A stretch of DNA of 64,000 nucleotides, from the NCBI GenBank assembly GCA_034440635.1, contig JAOTON010001478.1, positions 2,170,001-2,234,000 on the forward strand, written 5' to 3'. A program made the translations under genes and the position numbers. Under the pieces are notes generated by a model. The model was not told the origin of the DNA. It was given only the letters and a program-made list of their open reading frames with translations, and searched no databases. This DNA is from Lepas anatifera (Eukaryota > Arthropoda > Thecostraca > Lepadidae). Position 1 is the first letter of the stretch, and every line of letters begins with the position of its first letter. This document shows positions 21,436-33,376 of this stretch, piece after piece.

Positions 21436-22046
21436 TTCTTCTAACTTTACCGCCAACTCCGTCACAGGCGTTCTTCCCGTGGCTGGTAGCAAAGAAGTGT
21501 CATTCACATGGTATTTGAAAGTCTATCTGGATCATAACACACATTGGTAAAGTGAAAATTGTTTTTGTATTGGCCACCGCACCCGTCTGATACGTAATGT
21601 ATTTTCTTCAAACTCGGCATGTGGGTGCGTAGCCAAGGTAAGAGCTTGTGCTGCAAGGTATGAGCCATGACGTGAGAGTGCTTTAAGTCGTCAGTTAAAA
21701 AAAAACTTCTACTGCACCGGACTCCATCCTCAATCCAGTATGGAACAAAAGGGTGTACAGTCACGTGCTTTGCAGACCAGTGATACGATTGAGCAGCATT
21801 TTGCGCAGTACATGTATTATTTTCTGATGAGCCATCGATGACCACGGCTTCCCCCGTTGGCGCCTTTTCCTTCCAGTTTGCTATATAATGTCCTTGAGCC
21901 ATAGAGATGTAGTGGTGACGGGTTAGGTTACATACCTTCTCACTCAGGGAATCAACAAATCGCTCTTTATTATTCACGCAATCCGAAAGCGTCGATTCTC
22001 CCTCTGATTTTGACCATTCTTTGAACGTAATATCTCCAGAAGCCAT
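21436..22046 (-). pseudogene. SDGxxGQYKN-family gene, main exon piece
   Basis: 180 open codons from ATG 22046 to a stop at 21504, then the ATSHGK...GG motif in another frame to about 21440, where the LINE begins. The frame is also open upstream of the ATG for about 25 codons (to a TGA near 22125) after an AG, so a 3' splice site there is possible and the ATG may not be the start. Confidence 0.6.
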
Positions 22047-22259
22047 TTGAACGGAGTCAAAAGAGTATAAATACTCCCTAACCTCCTCCTCTCCAGGGCT
22101 CCGTTGACGTGAGGGTGTCCACTGTCACCGTACTGTTATATTTCTCAATATAACTGTTTCAATATATCACTGTTATATGTTTCAAACGTTTCGCGACTTT
22201 TTCCGTATAATCACGGCACTTCACTAAAGGTGTCCGGTATGACGCACATACACTTGACA
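22047..22259. other. Sequence 5' of the decayed gene, nothing recognised
   Basis: Contains a short duplicated ACTGTTATATTTCTCAATAT-like segment (22131-22180). No promoter motif is convincing. Confidence 0.3.
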
Positions 22260-22905
22260 TTTATGACTTGATTTGACCTTAAAGATATAGATATAAGTCC
22301 ATACAATTGAGCTCAAATAAAAGAGTTTACAGGCCTCACAAATCCCGGAACATGCGTTTTCCTAACCCTCTTAATTGGCGAGATCTCAGGGGAGGCATTT
22401 CGGGGCCCCCCTTCATTACGTGTTGACACCAGACCACCCTCCACTGTGCGTGTTAAAAACACTAGTAGATATAAAAACCGATGTTCTAACCTATTTTATT
22501 GGACTAAAAAAAGTTTAAATCTTCAATTTGAGATATTCCATTTTGAAAAAAGGTGTACCAGCAAATTTGGGACATGACCTTAGGTCAAGGTCAAATCATA
22601 TATTTTTTTCACAAGTGACCTAGGGTGAAACGGACTTCAGATTAGAGTTTTTCGGCTCATTTCAGACAGGAAAATGTATATTTAATGTTTAGTTCATCAG
22701 TCTCTGTGGGTTGTATGGTCACCTAAAAAATGCACTGTAAGCAGATTTTCAAAAAATGCCTGAGGCAATAACTTCTAAATTTTTACTCCGATTGAGCTGA
22801 AACTCTCAGATTCGGCTTTGGGGCCCATGGGAACCCCATATGCCAATTTTAAAGAAAATCAGAGAGGTACCGTGTAGGCCTTGCCGTATGGTGCTGGAAT
22901 TGCCC
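22260..22905 (-). repeat. Inverted repeat arm, right (no array)
   Basis: The complement matches 17244-17850 over its whole length. Where the left arm has the 32-bp array, this copy has a single remnant: the complement reads GGGCAATTCCAGCACCA then about 10 bases then CCTACACGGTACCTCT. Confidence 0.85.
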
Positions 22906-23027
22906 ACCTCGGGTTTTTTGGTAGGCTTTATGAAACTGACAGGTTAGATAAAACCCCATGAGGGTGACTTATTCCCTGCAGAACAGCTGGGAATGGCTAT
23001 CCCAAGGGCAGTGGGACTGCCTAGTCC

Positions 23028-23236
23028 CATTGGCAGACGCAGGGGGGGGGCATTCCGGCCATGGCCTCCCCAAAGCGCTGGGGGGCAAACTATCTTTTGC
23101 CCCCAAACGCCGGGAAAATTTTTGAAAAAAGGTGTTTACACTAGGTCTGTAGAGCAAAAAAATGTTCACTCCCACCCCCCCCGAGAGGCAGACATGGGTT
23201 TGCCCCCCCCAAAACTCGGGTCTGCGTCCGCCCCTG
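23028..23236. mobile_element. hAT-type MITE, same family as 9969-10289
   Basis: Ends CATTGGCAGACGCAGG and (complement) CAGGGGCGGACGCAGAC. Target duplication CCTAGTCC/TCTAGTCC (7 of 8; 23020-23027, 23237-23244). Interior shared with the 10-kb copy, without its internal duplication. Confidence 0.8.
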
Positions 23237-23244
23237 TCTAGTCC

Positions 23245-26200
23245 AACGATATTGTAACGGTTTACCGGCTCCGAATCAATATTCGGAGCGTACACGAGAC
23301 ATACTCAACTCCAAATAATCATTGGACCATCAACACTGAAAATTTATTTGATGGGCGAGCCAAAATTATCTAGCATCGAGACTTCTTTTCCAAAATTTCA
23401 CCTAGAAAAGACGCTCTGGACCCAACTTGGGTTAATTCAATCAATTATACCTCCCAAGTAACAGTATCGGAAATTCTATCGTGATTACTAACAACAATAC
23501 ATCGTTATTGAACGTTACACGGTGTACCCGAGAAGCGGAGGAGACGGCTGAGCGCTGGGGTAGCGGCCCGGTTCAGCCCCGTTGGAGTGCGGCTCAGTCA
23601 GCCAGCCTGGCTGGCCACCGGTAGCGTCGGTTGTGCTAGCTATCTCAGGCGGTTTACACTTATTTCTGGTCCAATTACACGGGTGGCGAAAGCTAATCCA
23701 CATCAGGTGGTTGGTATAGCTTTTGCTACGTGAATTCGGGCGATACCCTAATTCAAGGCCAACCACACAGCACAAGCAAGTTTAAAAACACTCAAATACT
23801 GCATCCCCATATTAGCAATGAAAACACCACAGAGCACCCAAACCAAAATCCACGCAAAATGTTCTCGTCAATCCAAAGAAGTCGCTCCAAATCATAAGCG
23901 CGTCCAGCAGCCAACCAGCCATAAGCACGTCCAGGCGGTGAAGCCAGATAGGAGCTAATGGGGCCAAATGTCCTCTGATCAGGCCTTCAGTGATCGGTCT
24001 GAACCCCTGCAGTGCCCCCTGAAACGTCCCTGGCTGCTCCGACGTCAACTCCCGCCGGCCTCCCCCAGCATACAGTATATCGGCGCTCCGCGGAGGGCTC
24101 ACTTCCCTCCACACGTCGCTTCGCCGAGACAGCACATACTTCTGGTCCAAATGGCGTATCCATGCCCGAGCGCCCCCCTCCCAATCCGAAATCCTGGATC
24201 TACCCTTGTCCCCGTGCAAGGCCGGTGTTTAGGTAGACAACTAGGGTAGGGCAACGTCACTAATTGGTAGAAACATCTCGTTCGCAAACCCATATACGAA
24301 AAAGCAGACTAGCATGCAGTTTGGTGCGGGTTAGTTTCATCTCTGCCTGTGCGCTCCAGCCGTAAAACCGAGCCTCATTCATCAAATGCCACAGCAGGCT
24401 CCAAACTGAACCAGGGCTGTGCTGATCTAGTGAAAAAGATAACCCAGCTCTATGGTATATTCATCAGCATGCTTGGGATCATAAAACCTACCGACTACGC
24501 TAGTCATTTTGCGGGAAGTCTGAACTGTCGAATACAATTTAAGAAGGGGCAAAAATCTAGCTGTTAAATTCAGGGATCTCTACTTGAAACGTATATTTTT
24601 AGAAACATCCAACGGATTTAAAATGTGAAGCACAAGCACCAGGGATAATAAATTAAGAAGATCCCAGTGCAAAATGCAGCGCGCATATTATCAATTGATC
24701 CCAGAATTAACTAACCTTCACGAGCACTGCTTGCTTTGGAAGGAAGTGGTTAAGACTTCAGAAAAATCGCACCTGACTAGCTGCAGGCACCCAGACTACC
24801 AACCATAAGGCAAGTTAAACCTTTACCCGAGCTACCATCACATCAGGACTAGAAGCGGAGTATGGGGTTTACCGGAAATCCATAACTACGTCACAAAAAT
24901 TTGCATTCACTCCCTCCACCGCAAGCTTTGAACGTGCTGGCAACCAAACCGCTGTTAGAAGTGGAAAAACAACCCAAAACCATGTTAGTGGTTCATTCTA
25001 AACCTGTCGGGTAACTCACCAAATGCAGTAACCTTTTCCTTTAGGACAATTACAGAGTCCATCCTTGGCTGAAAACGTGAGAAGGCATTAGTCGCCCTGG
25101 CAAATATAGCTAAAAGTTATTCCAACGGCTTGCGTAATACAGGCCTGATCTTTATCAAGACAGATCTCAGTCGTTGGTAGAACAAAACAAAAACCATGTT
25201 CATTTCAAGTTTGACGTCTCATAATAATTGAACATAGGATTCAAAGTTTCCGTCCCAAAGTTTTACCATTGATAATGTTATACAAACATAACGCCGGCAT
25301 CCCCGGAAGGGTCATCATGTTTGGTCAACTTTTCTGTTGCTGGCAAAGAATTTCTGGAATTCCAATTTCAAGCGCCATTCTGAGGGAACAAATCGACACA
25401 AGGAGCGGGGCCACCAAAAGAATTTAAAGCAAGTAGAAGAAAAATGGCACTAAGCTATCCAAATACACAATGTGTTCATTACAATCACTTTCTTCCTGTA
25501 CCTTTACCTTTGCTGCTTTCATTTGACCACTTTTCTTTGCCTCCTCTTGCTTCAATTCACTGACTCCAATTATACATAGTTGTCAGGGAATTGTATTGTT
25601 TTAATTCCAAGACATGTGCTTCATTAATTTCAGACACAAGATAACCTGTTTGCTCCATGCATAGAAACTGCAATCATCAAGATGACTGGATTCGTATACA
25701 ATTACTTTGGTGAGCAAATAGCTATTTGATAAAAAGTTAGGCTGATACAAAGGAATATGACAGGTATGCGTCAATTCAGTTTCAACTAGTAGTATTCCGT
25801 ACTAGTAGTATTCAGGTAGTATTCCACCTTCCTTTGCCCTCATCCATCCTTATCCTTCCCGTCTCCTGCCATAGTTTCCATTGTTTCATGTTCATTGCGA
25901 AGGCACTTGAAAAGCCACTAACTGTGTGGAAGTGTGTGCAGCTAATACAATAATACAATACAACCTCCAATTACTCAAAACAGCCCGTCGTGTCTTACTA
26001 CGCTGGGTTGACCAAAGCATCTCGTATAATCACTAATCTGGCAGCTTGCAACATGTACGGTTGCGTGGCCATGCTACTTGTTAACATTTATCACGTGACA
26101 TGGGCTGCCAGATGGAAAGATTCTTGCATGGTTTTAAATACGATAGAAAGCCCCCTACTTAGAAGTTGGAAGCGTGCGGAGAGGGGCTTATCGACGCATT

Positions 26201-26525
26201 AACTGCTGAAATTTTATACAAAGCTTTGGGTGAAACGACAAATGCCAATAGTGGTTTCTCGACACGCTCTACAAAGCTGCTCTCTCAGTTCAAAACCCAT
26301 AATAAAAGTGGGACACTCCCTTTATTTAAAGGCATCTGTTTGGTCCCGTGCACCGTGTGCTCTCTAATTCGCAAGACAGTGGAAAACATATTTTAATGTT
26401 GCCTGTATCTCCATTGCACGTCTGTCTTCTGCAGTGTCTTTTTTTGCAAGAAATTTCGACTTTTGACTTCCAACTGAAATTGTTAGCATTACCGCTTTAA
26501 TCATTGAAGTTGAACGACGCACTAA
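23245..26525. other. Long stretch with no recognised gene
   Basis: 23.5-24.25 kb is GC-rich with opposed frames of 60-135 codons lacking any domain; 24.3-26.5 kb is AT-rich and looks like intron or intergenic DNA. ATCCTGGATCTACCC near 24193 resembles a decayed hAT MITE end. Confidence 0.4.
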
Positions 26526-26529
26526 CTGC

Positions 26530-26675
26530 CAAGGCTATACGGCGTCGCTAACTCCAGCGTGCTGGGAGGGTTTAGGGTATCGGCTGTACTTATTCAGAGA
26601 ATCCGCCGGGCCCCGAACCCGGGACCTGTGACTCAGGAGCCAGGTGCTCTGACACTGAGCCACGTATCTGACTTT
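26530..26675 (-). mobile_element. tRNA-derived SINE
   Basis: On the minus strand from about 26672: GTGGCTCAGTGTCAGAGC forms a 4-bp D stem (GCTC/GAGC), ACCTG...CAGGT an anticodon stem with an enlarged loop, and CCGGGTTCGGGGCCCGG a perfect 5-bp T arm with a 7-base loop. The acceptor stem is poor and a non-tRNA tail follows, so a SINE head is more likely than a tRNA gene. Confidence 0.6.
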
Positions 26676-28430
26676 ATTTCGGCACTGAGCAGTGTTTACA
26701 GGTTGTTCGGAACTTAGATATGAAAACAATCTGAGAGGAGGTATATCGGATCGAATGGTAGAGGAAGACACCTACAAAAGGAAGAGCAAGTGTGGACAGG
26801 ACGGAAAAGGGGAGGATGGAGCCCTGGACAGACTTTTAAATCGAGTTAAGTGAGCACACAAAAAGAGACGGCAAGGTGCAGTAGAGCAGTAAAAAACAAA
26901 GGCTGGGTGGGCAAACGAGCATATCATAGCAACAAGGGGGAGGACGGGGAGGCCATAGCCTCTCAAAATTATATGTTCTTAACCAGGAGCTCTATGGCGT
27001 TGGCTGGGAAGAAAGTTGAAAGCAGCCCTTGGCATTGAAATCTTTTAGACGTTATTGGTGGTCCAACAGACTGGGCTGGACAGAAAATGGAAACGGGAGA
27101 TGGACAGGGTGCTGGTGGCAGATAGATGGAGCCAAACATAGCAAAAGGGAGGGGAGAGCATGGTGCGAGTGGATAGTAAAAGGACTAGGTAAAGCCCAAG
27201 ATGACAGAGACATGGCGCTGGTGGGCAATCAGGGGAGCGCAGGTCCAGGTGGAGAAGACGGGAGTCCACCTTAGGAAGAACTTTTTCATCTAAATTCCCT
27301 TCTTTCCATGCTTGCAACGAGGCCATACATGCTGAGATTATTTAATTCTGATGAAAGGTCTGCTTGAAAATAAGAGAGGAATGAAATAGGAGAGGAGAAC
27401 AAAAATAACACAGAAGTGAGAGGAAAATTAAGCTAGCCCCAAAGCTAGCCTGCACCCATCACCCAGAGATTTGGATCACTGGCTTACAATATGTTCTGGA
27501 TCAGACGTATAACCGTTGTGCAAAATTGCAAGAACATGGATAGATAAATAATTCAATAAATCTAGCTGAATTAAGGCCTCTGAAGATCTCAATCTTTTAA
27601 TTCCTAAATTTTACACACATTAGCAGTGTTCAAATATGCTGGGCAAAGGAAAAAGGATAACTTCAATGCAAAAGCAATGAGAGATACTACACTATAGAGT
27701 AAGTGTTAAAATTTCTTTGTTAAGGGGTCACTGTACCAAGACAACCCCCCCCCCCAGATCCACAGTCAGTGCACAGAAGTGGGAAACAAACTCTAAAACT
27801 CCTTATGACAACCTGCTAGGAGGACGAGCACTCCAAAAAGGAAACAAAGATTTAAAGAAGTGCTATTCTCAGATTTAAAAAGTGCTATCCTCAGATTTAA
27901 GGAAATGCTATCCTCAATCAGCAAAACAAAAGGAGGTTAAATGAAGAACTTTTTGTGTGCTTTGTTTGCACAGGTATCATACTATAATAATTAAGATTTT
28001 GTATATATATAGTTGGGCCCATATAGCATACAAATATGCAGTTTCACCTTGGGTTTGTTCCAGTACCTCCTTAGAAAAAAGATGAGAGTAGCTTAGATTA
28101 AGTCAGAGCCGGTGCAAAAACTGGTGTCCGCTGGACCAATTTGGGAGCAGATATCAGCTGATTGTGCCTGATCCGCGCCAATATGGCGGGTGTGGCGAAG
28201 CTAAGAAACTAATGGAATTTGAATACGGCCTCTGATGCTCATTTAATGTATTTTAGTGAAAGTGGTATACAGAAAAACAACGGAATCAAAACCCTTCGCT
28301 GCCCACAAACGCAGTTTCTCTCCGTAAAACAACTTATTTTAGTTTCTCAATTGAAATTTGTGCGCCACAATTCAGCTCCTCTAACCTGCTCTGAAACACC
28401 ACCTTTCATTTGAGAGGAGGTTGGATTAGA
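26676..28430. other. No gene recognised; short repeats
   Basis: Opposed purine/pyrimidine-skewed frames near 26.8-27.3 kb carry no domain. A C tract lies at 27746-27755 and a short direct repeat AAGTGCTAT(T/C)CTCAGATTTA near 27860-27900. Confidence 0.4.
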
Positions 28431-28439
28431 TTTGGGATG

Positions 28440-28545
28440 AACTTCGACGAACTTGGAGGAGGTTTAAGGAGGCGCTGGACCGGGCGAGAGAAAGTTGGAG
28501 AAGCTTTGAGGAGGTTAGATCAGGTTTAAGGAGGCGCTGGAACAG
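28440..28545 (+). repeat. Two-copy direct repeat AGGTTTAAGGAGGCGCTGGA
   Basis: The 20-base segment occurs at about 28461 and 28521 within a GA-rich stretch. No gene. Confidence 0.6.
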
Positions 28546-29079
28546 GCCCTACGAAAAACATTTTTGGGTAGCACCTTAGTAGTTTTTATATTAACAAGTA
28601 GCAGTAGCAGAGTAATGGGTGGCAGTTTCGCGATTTCGTGATTTTACGGTGGGAGTGGTAGGGGGCTTAAAAAATCATAGCGGCACCCACCCCTGCTAGC
28701 GACCCACCTTTTTCGGTTCCTGTCTTCAGCCTTCAGCTTTCAGAAAAGGCACCAGCAGCTGCTCTTATCAATACCAGCAGGTGTTCATTGAAAATATGCA
28801 ATTTTCAGAATATTGGGCGCAAACTTATATACGATATCAATATGGTTTCTTTATTTTTTGGACGCATCCACCCGTCGCTCCTCCTCGATAAAGGTATCTT
28901 GCCTCCTCGCTCCTCACGACGACCGGGTACCTATAACTCAAGATACTAGGGCAGACGTCTCAGCTTTGCCAGATAGAAACGTGGGGTTCATCACTGGAAG
29001 AGAAAATTCCCAAGACCCAGAAATTTCCCCAGTTTCCCAGGTTTTCCCCCTGAGAAAGGAAATTCAGGGAAGGGATTTC

Positions 29080-31150
29080 GGCCCATAGGCGGATTCAGGA
29101 GGGGGAAGTTCAGGTGCACTACAGAGCAAAGGATACCTGGCATAGGCGTATCCAGGGAAAGGTATCAAGGCCATGGGCGGATCCAGGGAAGGGGAAAAAG
29201 GCAAGACCATGTTAAGAAAGCATACGTGTCATAGGCGGATTAAGGAATGAATTCCTGGCATAGGCGGATCCAGAGAAGGGGGATTAAGGCCATGGGCGGA
29301 TCCAGGAAAGGGGAAGAAGACAGGACCCTGTAAAGAAAACATACGTGTCATAGGCGAATTAAGGAATGAAGTCCTGGCATAGGCGGATCCAGAGAAGGGG
29401 GATTAAGGCCATAGGCGGATCCAGGGAATGGGATTAAGGCCATAGGCGGATCCAGGAAAGGGGATTTAGGCCATAGGCGAACCAAGAGAAGGGGATTAAG
29501 GCCATGAGCGGATCCAGGGAAGGGAAAAAAGACAGGACGCTGTAAAGAAAGCATACATGTCATAGGCGGATTTAGTAATGAATTCCTGGCATAGGTGGAT
29601 ACAGAGAAGGGGGATTTAGGCCATAGGTGGATCCAGGAAAGGGGAAGAAGACAGGACCCTGTAAAGAAAACATACGTGTCATAGGCGGATTAAGGAATGA
29701 ATTCCTGGCATAGGCGGATCCAGAGAAGGGGGATTAAGGCCATAGGCGGATCCAGGGAATGGGATCAAGGCCATGTGTGGATCCAGGGAAGGGGAAAAAG
29801 ACAGGACCCTGTAAAGAAAGCATACGTGTCGTAGGCGGATTAAGGAATGAATTTCTGGCATAGGCGGATCCAGAGAAGGGGGATTTAGGCCATAGGCGGA
29901 TCCAGGAAAGGGTATTTAGGCCATAGGCGAACCAAGAGAAGGGGATTAAGGCCATGAGCGGATCCAGGGAAGGGGAAAAAGACAGGACGCTGTAAAGAAA
30001 GCATACGTGTCATAGGCGGATTTAGTAATGAATTCCTGGCATAGGCGGATCCAGAGAAGGGGGATTTAGGCCATAGGCGGATCCAGGAAAGGGGAAGAAG
30101 ACAGGACCCTGTAAAGAAAGCATACGTGTCATAGGCGGATTAAGGATTGAATTCCTGGCATAGGCAAATTCAGAGAAGGGGATTTAGGCCATAGGCAGAT
30201 CCAGGGAAGAAGACAGGACCCTGTAAAGGAAGCATACGTGGCATAGGCGGATTAAGGAATGAATTCCTGGCATAGGCAGATCCAGAGAAGGGGATTTAGG
30301 CCATGGGCGGATCCAGGGAAGGGAAGTAGACGGGACACTGGTCAGAGCAAGGGATTCCTGGCTTAGGGAGTATCCAGGAAAGGGGATTATGGCCATGGCG
30401 GATCCAGGGAAGGGGAAGAAGTCAGGACCCTGTAAAAAAGCATGCGTATCATATGCGGATTTAAGACGGGTGCGGTGCACTACATAGCAATGAATTCCTG
30501 GAATAGGCGGAACCAGAGAAAGCGATTTAGGCAATGGGTGGATTCAGGGAAGGGAAGGAGACGGGACCCGACAAAATAGGCATGCGTTTCATAGGCAGAT
30601 TCGGGTAGGAGAAACAGTGAAGGTGCACTTCTTAGCAAAGGATTCCTGGCATAGGCATATCCAGGGAAAGGGATTAAGGCCATGGGCGAATCCAGGGGAA
30701 GGGAAGAAGGCAGGACCATGTAAAGAAGCATACGTGTCATAGACAGATTCAGGGAGGTTGCGGTGCACTATAGAGCAATGAATTACTGGCATAGGCGGAT
30801 CCAGAGAAGGGGATTTAGGCCATGGGTGGATCCATGGTATGGAAGTAGAGGGGACCCAAAAATATAAGGCATTTGTTTCACAGGTATATTCAAGAGCGTT
30901 GCGGTGCATTACAGAGCAATAAAGTTCTGGCATAGGCGCATCCAGGGAAGTGGATCTAGGCCATGGGCGAATCCAGGAAAGAGAAACACACGGGATACTG
31001 TAAAACCAAGTATACGAGTCATGGGCAGATTCAGGGGGAAAACTGCTACGGTGCACCACAGAGCACGGGATTCCTGGCATGGGCAGGTCCAGAGGAAAGA
31101 TTTAAGGCGTTAGGCGAATCCAGGGAAGAGAAGCAGACGGGACACGGTAA
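29080..31150 (+). repeat. Composite minisatellite, plus-direction arm
   Basis: Dozens of imperfect units of about 28-35 bp, grouped in higher-order blocks of about 110-210 bp that alternate 'GGATCCAGAGAAGGGGGATT', 'GGATCCAGGAAAGGGG' and 'ACAGGACCCTGTAAAG' modules. Confidence 0.85.
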
Positions 31151-31154
31151 AAAA

Positions 31155-32400
31155 GGATCCGCAGATGGCCTAAATCTCCTCCCTGTATGCGCCTATGCCA
31201 GGAATCCCTTACCCTGTAGTGCACTGCAAACCTCCTGTAGCTGCCTGTGACACGTACTCTTTATTTTACAGAGTCCCGCCTACTTCCCCTTCCCTGGATC
31301 CAGTCATGGCCTAAATCCCTGTCTCTAGATCCCCTATGCCAGGAATCCCCTGCCCTGTAGTGCACTTTAGCATTATCTACTCCTGAACCCGCCTGACACG
31401 TATACTTTGTTTTACAGGGTCCCTCTTCTTCCACTTTCCTGGATCCGCCCATGGCCTAAATCCTTACCCTGGAAGCGCATATGCCAGGAATTCCTTACTC
31501 GAGTACACTACAGATCTGTAGTGCACTGAAACCATCCTGAATCCACCTATGACCTGTATGCTTTGCTTTATAGGGTCTGCTCTTCTTCCCCTTCCTGGAT
31601 CCGCCCATGGCCTATATCCCCTTCTCTAGATCCGCTGATGCCAGGAATTTCCTGCTCTGTAGTTAACCGCAACCCTCCTGAATCCGCCTATGACGAGTGT
31701 ACTTAGTTTCACAGGGTCCCGTCTCCTTCCCTTGATCCGCCCTTGGCCCAAGTCCCCTAACCTGGATGCGCCTATTCCAGGAATCCCTTGCTCTGTAGGG
31801 CACTGGCACTCTCCTGAATCCGCCTATGACTGGAATGCTTTGTTTTACAGGGACGCACCTAAATCCCTCCCCTGGATCCGCCCATGGCCTAAATCCTTTA
31901 CCTTGGATGTGCCTATGCCAGGAATCCTTTGCTCTGTAGAGCACTGCAACTCTCCTGAAACCGCCTGTGGCTGGAATGCCTTATTTTACAGGGATCCACA
32001 TAATTCCCTCCCCTGGATCCACCATGGCCTAAATCCCCTAGCCTGGGTGTGCCTATGCCAGAAATCCCTTGCTCTGTAGAGCACGGTAACTCTTCTGAAT
32101 CCGCCTGTGGCCGGAATGCATTGCTTTACAGAGACCCACCTAATTAATTAGGTGGTCCCTAATTAGCCGGGGAGGCGAATTTAGGCCATAAGAGGATCCA
32201 GGGGAGGGAATTCCCTCCCCTGGATCCGCTTATGGCCTAAATGCCCTTCTATAGATCCGCCTACGCCAGGAATGCCCTGCTCCGTAGTGCGCCCTAACAT
32301 TTTTCTTCCTGTATCCGCCTATGACACATGCTTATTTTTTTTGGGTCCCGTCTTCTACCCTTCCCTGGATCTGCCCATGCCCTAAATCCACTTCCCTGGA
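31155..32400 (-). repeat. Composite minisatellite, minus-direction arm
   Basis: Same modules, inverted: CTGGATCCGCCCATGGCCTA, CGCCTATGCCAGGAATCC, TTTTACAGGGTCCC. More diverged than the left arm. Confidence 0.85.
32136..32242. repeat. Two adjacent palindromes
   Basis: CCACCTAATTAATTAGGTGG (32136-32155) is a perfect 20-bp palindrome. 32179-32242 is a near-perfect palindrome with 32-bp arms centred between 32210 and 32211, one mismatch, no loop (around GGGAGGGAATTCCCTCCC). Confidence 0.9.
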
Positions 32401-32410
32401 TACGCCCATG

Positions 32411-32604
32411 CAGGGGCACCGCCAAGGAATTTTCTCAGGGGGGACAGACCCGGGCTGCTAATGACCGGTGGAGGCGAGTTTTGAGCATATTCGGTAACTA
32501 ACAGCATTAATGACCATCGACCCAGAAATTCTGGGGGACGTCCCCCCTGGCTGGCCAACAGGGGGGACGCGTCCCCCGTCCCCCCCCCGCTTTCGACGCC
32601 AATG
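32411..32604. mobile_element. hAT-type MITE inside the array
   Basis: Ends CAGGGGCACCGCCAAG and (complement) CATTGGCGTCGAAAG; target duplication CGCCCATG/CGCCCATA (7 of 8; 32403-32410, 32605-32612). An inverted relative lies at 36216-36409. Confidence 0.65.
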
Positions 32605-32750
32605 CGCCCATACCAAGAATCCCTCACCCAAGCTTCTCATGGCGAGATCCCGGGAATCTGGGGAAATTTAGAAATCTTGGGAATTTTTGGGCTCCAGACA
32701 GAACCCAATGTCTCTATCTGGCAAAGCTGAGACGTCTCCCCTAGCAGTAC

Positions 32751-33376
32751 CCACCACCCCCACAGCAGCAGAACACACCGCCCTGGTCTTTTTGATGGGT
32801 GGCATTCATATCGTCCACCGTTCAAAAGGTCCATCGATTAAAAATCTACCATGCGCATGGTCCGACATTCATAGCGTCCACCATTCAAAGACTCCACCGT
32901 TCAAAGGGTCCGGCAGCGCGTAAAACCTTCAGAATTGTAGAGGGCTTCTGAAAACACATTTGAGCATGACAGCCGTTGGGAGGTCCAACGTTTCAAATCA
33001 TCCACATCTTAACTCTCGGCCTGCCGGCACCCTGGGAGTTACGCGGAAAATATAAGTAAAGTAATCTTGGGAGTTACGCGCCCTGCCTGCATGGCTGAAA
33101 AAACCTCCTCTGGTTTACTGATAGAGAACGTGAATTGCAGGCGGTCGTATGTGCCTTACAGGGTCTCAAAAGAAACCTCAATCTTTTTAACTTTGTTCGT
33201 ATATGTTTCATACATGAATTCCTATCAAGTGTGCCTATGTCATTGACCTATAATAATAACTAGACAGATAACTCGACTTTTCACAAAATTCCCAGCAACA
33301 ACGCCGCAGAGTGGCAAAACATTCAAATTCCGGGACGTCCGTCATAGGTATACATTCTTTGCGTGTGTGAGTTAAA
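32751..33376. other. Upstream of the THAP-like exon
   Basis: Short tandem phrases (CCACCGTTCAAA, GTCCACCATTCAAAG) near 32813-32905 and a GGGAGTTACGCG repeat near 33028-33080. No clear promoter motif. Confidence 0.35.

Larger units (their letters stand above)
19186..22046 (-). pseudogene. Uncharacterised SDGxxGQYKN-family gene, split by a LINE and a hAT MITE
   Basis: Three colinear minus-strand pieces belong together: 22046-21436, about 19784-19620 and 19218-19186. The first begins MASGDITFKEWSKSEGES and holds VVIDGSSEN, IHYVSDGCGGQYKN and, after a one-base frameshift near 21500, ATSHGKNACDGVGGK. This motif series is known to me from long uncharacterised proteins of arthropods and cnidarians; two conserved Asp suggest an RNase H-like fold, but no function is established. 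The second piece (AFVSREEVFEMSKRLI...MQVRELSED) fits the same family's C-terminal part. Without the MITE the frame runs 7 codons past the target to TAA at 19188-19186. About 50 codons expected between pieces 1 and 2 are missing. Confidence 0.6.
28943..32750. mobile_element. Foldback-like composite of tandem CATAGGCGGATCCAGG units with bounding inverted repeats
   Basis: Left boundary block 28943-29050 (AGACGTCTCAGCTTTGCCAG ... AAATTTCCCCAG) is the inverted counterpart of 32641-32750. Between them, units built on CATAGGCGGATCCAGGGAAG, GACAGGACCCTGTAAAGAAA and GCATACGTGTCATAGGCGG run in plus direction to about 31150 and in minus direction from about 31155. Tandem-subrepeat inverted arms are the hallmark of Foldback/Galileo-type elements. 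No transposase is seen and target duplications are not identified; a rearranged satellite array remains possible. Confidence 0.55.

Noticed and set aside
23812..24249. Opposed 93- and 135-codon frames in GC-rich DNA
   Set aside because: Strand-symmetric open frames in GC-rich sequence, no motif; kept only as unassigned sequence.
29348..31080. Minus frames such as FFPFPGSAHGLNP repeats
   Set aside because: Translation of the CATAGGCGGATCCAGG array; identical peptides appear wherever the unit is in phase.
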